Positions 60,428 through 64,000 of a stretch of 64,000 nt of DNA are shown piece by piece. Source of the DNA: Bacillus nakamurai (lineage in GTDB: Bacteria; Bacillota; Bacilli; Bacillales; Bacillaceae); contig NZ_LSAZ01000010.1 in assembly GCF_001584325.1 (NCBI RefSeq), positions 35,970-99,969 on the forward strand. Reading direction: 5' to 3'. Position 1 is the first letter of the stretch; each line of letters begins with the position of its first letter. A model generated the notes under the pieces. It saw only the letters and a program-made list of their open reading frames with translations, was not told where the DNA came from and searched no databases. The translations under genes were made by a program, and so were the position numbers.

Positions 60428-61510
60428 TTGCAGATCAAAGAACAGATACGGCAGCTGAAACCTTATCAGCCGGGAAAACCAATAGAAGAAGTTAAAAGTG
60501 AATACGGGCTCGAAAAAATAGTGAAACTAGCCTCTAATGAAAATCCGTTCGGCTGTTCTCAAGCCGCTAAAGATGCGCTTCATCAGGAAATAGAGCAGCT
60601 GGCACTGTACCCTGACGGATACAGTGCCGCTCTGAGAACACGGCTGAGCGAGCATCTTCAGGTCAGTGAATCATCGATCATCTTCGGCAACGGTTCAGAT
60701 GAGCTTGTGCAAATTATCTGCCGCTCTTTCCTGCACGGGCAAACAAACACGATCACTGCCGCTCCGACGTTCCCGCAGTACAGACATAATGCGGTCATAG
60801 AAGGCGCAGAGGTGCGTGAAATACCGCTCCGTTCTGACGGCGCTCATGATTTGGATCAGATGCTTGAAGCGATTGACGGACAGACAAAGGTTGTGTGGGT
60901 GTGCAATCCGAATAATCCGACGGGGACGTATACGTCTGAGGGAGAGTTAATTTCCTTTTTAGACCGGGTGCCCGAGCATATTCTCGTTGTGCTCGATGAA
61001 GCGTATTACGAATATGTCACCGCGGAAGATTACCCGGAGAGCATTCCGCTTTTAAAACAATATCCGAATGTGATGATTTTACGCACATTCTCTAAGGCAT
61101 ACGGGCTTGCAGCGCTCCGCGTCGGATACGGAATCGCGAGTGAGGCTTTGATCCGCCAGATCGAACCTGCGAGAGAGCCGTTTAATACGAGCCGCATCGG
61201 TCAGGCTTCAGCACTTGCAGCGCTTGACGACCAGGCATTTATTGAAGCTTGTGTCGAAAAGAATAAAGCCGGTTTGAAGCAGTATTATGATTTTGCCGAA
61301 ACACATGGTCTAACATGCTATCCTTCGCAAACAAACTTTGTGCTCATTGATTTTAACCGTCCGGCGGATGAACTGTTTCAAGCCTTGCTTCAAAAGGGGT
61401 ATATCGTTCGATCAGGACAGGCGCTCGGATTTCCTACTGCACTCCGGATTACGGTCGGAACGAAGGAGCAGAATGAGGAAATACTGACAATTTTAGCTGA
61501 GTTATTATAA
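60428..61510 (+). CDS. hisC: Histidinol-phosphate / aromatic aminotransferase HisC
   Basis: PLP aminotransferase for histidinol phosphate, which in B. subtilis also transaminates aromatic 2-oxo acids; this explains its place in an aromatic operon. Length 360. Motifs: [10 protein letters not shown] (about residues 34-43), NPNNPTG (about 159-165), DEAYYEY (about 188-194) and the PLP lysine in [19 protein letters not shown] 60428 follows GAGGTGAC. A hairpin and 50 bases separate it from tyrA. Confidence 0.94.
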   Translation: MQIKEQIRQLKPYQPGKPIEEVKSEYGLEKIVKLASNENPFGCSQAAKDALHQEIEQLALYPDGYSAALRTRLSEHLQVSESSIIFGNGSDELVQIICRSFLHGQTNTITAAPTFPQYRHNAVIEGAEVREIPLRSDGAHDLDQMLEAIDGQTKVVWVCNPNNPTGTYTSEGELISFLDRVPEHILVVLDEAYYEYVTAEDYPESIPLLKQYPNVMILRTFSKAYGLAALRVGYGIASEALIRQIEPAREPFNTSRIGQASALAALDDQAFIEACVEKNKAGLKQYYDFAETHGLTCYPSQTNFVLIDFNRPADELFQALLQKGYIVRSGQALGFPTALRITVGTKEQNEEILTILAELL

Positions 61511-61533
61511 GAGGTGATCTAGCGTCACCTCTT
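61509..61533 (+). repeat. Hairpin between hisC and tyrA
   Basis: A perfect 9-bp stem, aagaggtga (61509-61517) with tcacctctt (61525-61533), and a seven-base loop, at the hisC stop. Only a short TTTA follows, so it may weaken but not end transcription or protect the upstream mRNA 3' end. Confidence 0.6.
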
Positions 61534-61560
61534 TAGTCTATTAAATTAGGTGATAAGGAA

Positions 61561-62676
61561 ATGAATGAAATGAAGGATACAATATTGCTTGCCGGGATAG
61601 GGCTGATCGGCGGGTCTATCGCATTGGCCATAAAAAAGCAGCACCCTCATAAACGCATCATCGGCGTAGATATATCAGAAGAACAGCTTACCGCCGCGCT
61701 GAAACTGCGCATTATCGATGAACGGGCGGATTCGTTTACAGAAGGTGCGCAAAAAGCGTCAGCCGTCATTATTGCCACGCCTGTCACCCAAACGCTGCAC
61801 ATGCTGGATAAGCTGGCGGCATCAGGCATCAGCCACGACCTGCTGATTACAGATGTGGGCAGCACAAAACAGAAAGTCGTCAGCTATGCCGATCAAGTGC
61901 TGCCGCCTCATTATCAATTTGTCGGCGGCCATCCGATGGCGGGGTCCCATAAATCCGGCGCCGCTGCTGCGAAAGAGTTTTTATTTGAAAATGCGTTTTA
62001 TATTTTAACACCCGGACAATCAACATCAAAAGAATCAGTAGGGCAGCTGAAGGATCTGCTGAAAGCGACAAATGCGCATTTTGTTGAGATGACGCCCGAG
62101 GAGCATGACGGCGTAACAAGCGTGATCAGCCATTTTCCTCACATTGTCGCTGCAAGCCTCGTCCATCAGGCTCATCATTGTGAAGAAGATTACCCGCTTG
62201 TGAAGCGGTTCGCAGCCGGCGGATTCCGGGATATTACGAGAATTGCCTCAAGCAGTCCGGCCATGTGGAGAGACATTCTTTTGCACAACAAGGAAAAATT
62301 GCTTGAACGCTTCAAAGAGTGGAAACGTGAGATTGACACGATAGAATCATACGTAGAAAATGAAGATGCGGACAAACTGTTCGGCTACTTTAAAAAGGCG
62401 AAGGATTATCGTGACGGCCTGCCGCTGCGCCAAAAAGGCGCTATTCCGTCGTTTTATGATCTTTACGTTGATGTACCGGATCACCCGGGAGTGATCTCGG
62501 AAATTACGGCGATATTGGCAGATGAACATATCAGCATTACCAATATCCGCATTATTGAAACGAGAGAAGATATAAACGGGATATTAAGAATCAGCTTCCA
62601 AACTGACGATGACCGCAAGCGGGCCGAAAACTGCATACAAAACCGCGCCAATTACGAAACATTTTACGCTGACTGA
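61561..62676 (+). CDS. tyrA: Prephenate dehydrogenase TyrA
   Basis: NAD-dependent oxidation and decarboxylation of prephenate to 4-hydroxyphenylpyruvate for tyrosine. Length 371. Rossmann motif [16 protein letters not shown] (about residues 10-25), the TDVGSTKQK and [12 protein letters not shown] region (about 97-130) and a C-terminal ACT domain (about 298-370) that can mediate feedback. ATG 61561 (MNEMKD) follows AGGTGATAAGG; ATG 61570 is an alternative. It lies 11 bases before aroE. Confidence 0.95.
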   Translation: MNEMKDTILLAGIGLIGGSIALAIKKQHPHKRIIGVDISEEQLTAALKLRIIDERADSFTEGAQKASAVIIATPVTQTLHMLDKLAASGISHDLLITDVGSTKQKVVSYADQVLPPHYQFVGGHPMAGSHKSGAAAAKEFLFENAFYILTPGQSTSKESVGQLKDLLKATNAHFVEMTPEEHDGVTSVISHFPHIVAASLVHQAHHCEEDYPLVKRFAAGGFRDITRIASSSPAMWRDILLHNKEKLLERFKEWKREIDTIESYVENEDADKLFGYFKKAKDYRDGLPLRQKGAIPSFYDLYVDVPDHPGVISEITAILADEHISITNIRIIETREDINGILRISFQTDDDRKRAENCIQNRANYETFYAD

Positions 62677-62687
62677 GGTGGAAAACA

Positions 62688-63974
62688 ATGAAAAGAGAAA
62701 AAGTGCTGTCTTTAAACGGTGAAATTCATATTCCGGGTGATAAATCCATTTCTCACCGCTCTGTTATGTTCGGAGCGCTTGCAAAAGGAAAGACAACGGT
62801 AAAAAACTTTTTGCCTGGAGCTGATTGCCTCAGCACCATCGCTTGCTTCAGAAAAATGGGTGTATCCATCGAGCAAAACGGAAGTGATGTAACGATACAC
62901 GGGAAAGGCATAAACGCTCTTTGTGAGCCTGACAGCCTTCTTGATGTCGGAAACTCAGGTACGACGATCCGCCTGATGCTCGGCATTTTAGCCGGACGCC
63001 CTTTTCACAGTGCGGTGGCAGGCGACGAAAGCATTGCAAAACGTCCGATGAAACGGGTTACGGAGCCTTTAAAGCAGATGGGAGCCGTAATTGACGGAAG
63101 AGCGGGCGGTGAATTTACGCCTTTATCTGTACGGGGCGGAAATTTGAACGGCATCGAATACGTATCGCCTGTCGCCAGCGCACAGATTAAATCGGCTGTG
63201 CTCCTTGCCGGATTGCAGGCTGAGGGAACGACGACCGTTACCGAGCCGCATAAATCAAGAGACCATACGGAACGGATGCTGAACGCTTTTGGCGTTGAAC
63301 TGTCTGAAACAAAGACGAGCGCTTCCGTAACAGGCGGACAAGAACTTCGGGCCGCTGACATTTTCGTGCCGGGCGATATTTCTTCGGCAGCCTTTTTCCT
63401 TACAGCGGGGGCTATTGTTCCCGAAAGCAGAATTGTATTGAAAAATGTCGGTTTAAACCCGACCCGCACGGGAATTATTGACGTTTTACAGCAGATGGGA
63501 GCGGCGCTTGAAGTCATTCCGTCTGAAACAGGAAGCGCGGAGCCTTACGGAGATCTGATCATTGAATCCTCAGCTCTGAAAGCAGCGGAAATCGGCGGAG
63601 AGATTATTCCCCGCTTAATTGACGAAATTCCGATTATTGCCCTTTTAGCAACGCAGGCGGAAGGCACGACGATCATTAAAGATGCGGCAGAGCTGAAGGT
63701 AAAAGAAACGAACCGGATTGACACAGTCGTATCAGAGCTTCGTAAAATCGGTGCGGACATCGAGCCGACCGAGGACGGAATGAAAATACACGGCAAAAAA
63801 ACGCTCGCTGGCGGTGCGGCCGTATCAAGCCACGGTGATCACCGGATCGGCATGATGCTCGGCATTGCTTCGTGCCTGACACAGGAACCGATTGAGATTT
63901 TACAGACAGAAGCGATTGATGTCTCCTACCCGACATTTTTTGAGCATTTAAATCAATTAGCAAAAAAAGCCTGA
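62688..63974 (+). CDS. aroE: EPSP synthase AroE
   Basis: 3-phosphoshikimate 1-carboxyvinyltransferase: joins PEP to shikimate 3-phosphate. Length 428. Signatures: [18 protein letters not shown] (about residues 18-35), [15 protein letters not shown] (about 85-99, LxxGNAGTxxR-type), [15 protein letters not shown] and [17 protein letters not shown] (about 344-360). The GNSGT loop has Ser where class I enzymes have Ala, as usual for class II forms. ATG 62688 follows GAGGTGG. Last gene of the supraoperon seen here. Confidence 0.96.
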   Translation: MKREKVLSLNGEIHIPGDKSISHRSVMFGALAKGKTTVKNFLPGADCLSTIACFRKMGVSIEQNGSDVTIHGKGINALCEPDSLLDVGNSGTTIRLMLGILAGRPFHSAVAGDESIAKRPMKRVTEPLKQMGAVIDGRAGGEFTPLSVRGGNLNGIEYVSPVASAQIKSAVLLAGLQAEGTTTVTEPHKSRDHTERMLNAFGVELSETKTSASVTGGQELRAADIFVPGDISSAAFFLTAGAIVPESRIVLKNVGLNPTRTGIIDVLQQMGAALEVIPSETGSAEPYGDLIIESSALKAAEIGGEIIPRLIDEIPIIALLATQAEGTTIIKDAAELKVKETNRIDTVVSELRKIGADIEPTEDGMKIHGKKTLAGGAAVSSHGDHRIGMMLGIASCLTQEPIEILQTEAIDVSYPTFFEHLNQLAKKA

Positions 63975-64000
63975 AGATGATGGGACTGACCCCATAGAGT

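Noticed and set aside
63005..63517. 170-codon minus-strand frame opposite aroE
   Set aside because: A shadow of the aroE codon pattern, without a start signal or recognisable protein features.

Overview
The window looks like core chromosome of a spore-forming Bacillus of the B. subtilis species complex. The proteins resemble B. subtilis at the level of a sister species, and I would guess the B. amyloliquefaciens/velezensis clade. That assignment rests on remembered protein sequences and gene order, not on a search. Almost every gene can be named from the known ppiB-to-aroE order. I see no prophage, insertion sequence, CRISPR array, tRNA or rRNA, and nothing that reads as horizontally acquired.

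Layout. 1-1940: the end of ppiB, a CcdC-like membrane protein, signal peptidase sipS and a small anchored protein. 2000-6300: the riboflavin operon ribDE-ribBA-ribHT behind an FMN riboswitch. 6370-12405: ypuF and a 29-residue YjcZ-type gene on the minus strand, then scpAB (condensin), ypuI, dacB-spmAB (spore cortex) and rluB. 12490-20225: resABCDE (cytochrome c maturation plus the ResDE two-component system) and sigX-rsiX (ECF sigma and anti-sigma). 20271-23293: serA (minus), riboflavin transporter ribU behind a second FMN riboswitch, and ferredoxin fer (minus). 23560-29600: ypbB-recQ-ypbDEF, ypbG and mecB. 29760-36990: gudB, ypdA, prsW, sleB-ypeB (germination), ypfA, ypfB and cmk. 37216-44108: ypfD, fni, ypzI (minus), yphA, der, gpsA, yphE and yphF. 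44295-50606: spoIVA, hbs, folE-mtrB, hepS-menH-hepT and ndk. 50798-63974: cheR and the aromatic supraoperon aroFBH-trpEDCFBA-hisC-tyrA-aroE.

Several circuits are complete in the window. FMN made through the rib genes would close both the rib and ribU riboswitches. TRAP (mtrB, 47208) should bind the triplet array in the trp leader (54349-54402), 7 kb downstream. SigX has its own TGTAAC-N17-CGAC promoter. SigE-type promoters precede dacB-spmAB and spoIVA. hepS/hepT and menH together supply and use the heptaprenyl side chain of menaquinone, for which the shikimate genes aroF, aroB and aroE supply chorismate.

I did not find a convincing undescribed system. The items most worth a second look are small: a Fur-like box between fer and ypbB, the unannotated-size YjcZ-type gene, an attenuator-like hairpin in the der leader, a 185-base non-coding stretch after gpsA that ends in a strong terminator, and two genes I expected from B. 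subtilis 168 order (aroC next to serA, yphB before der) that are not present here.
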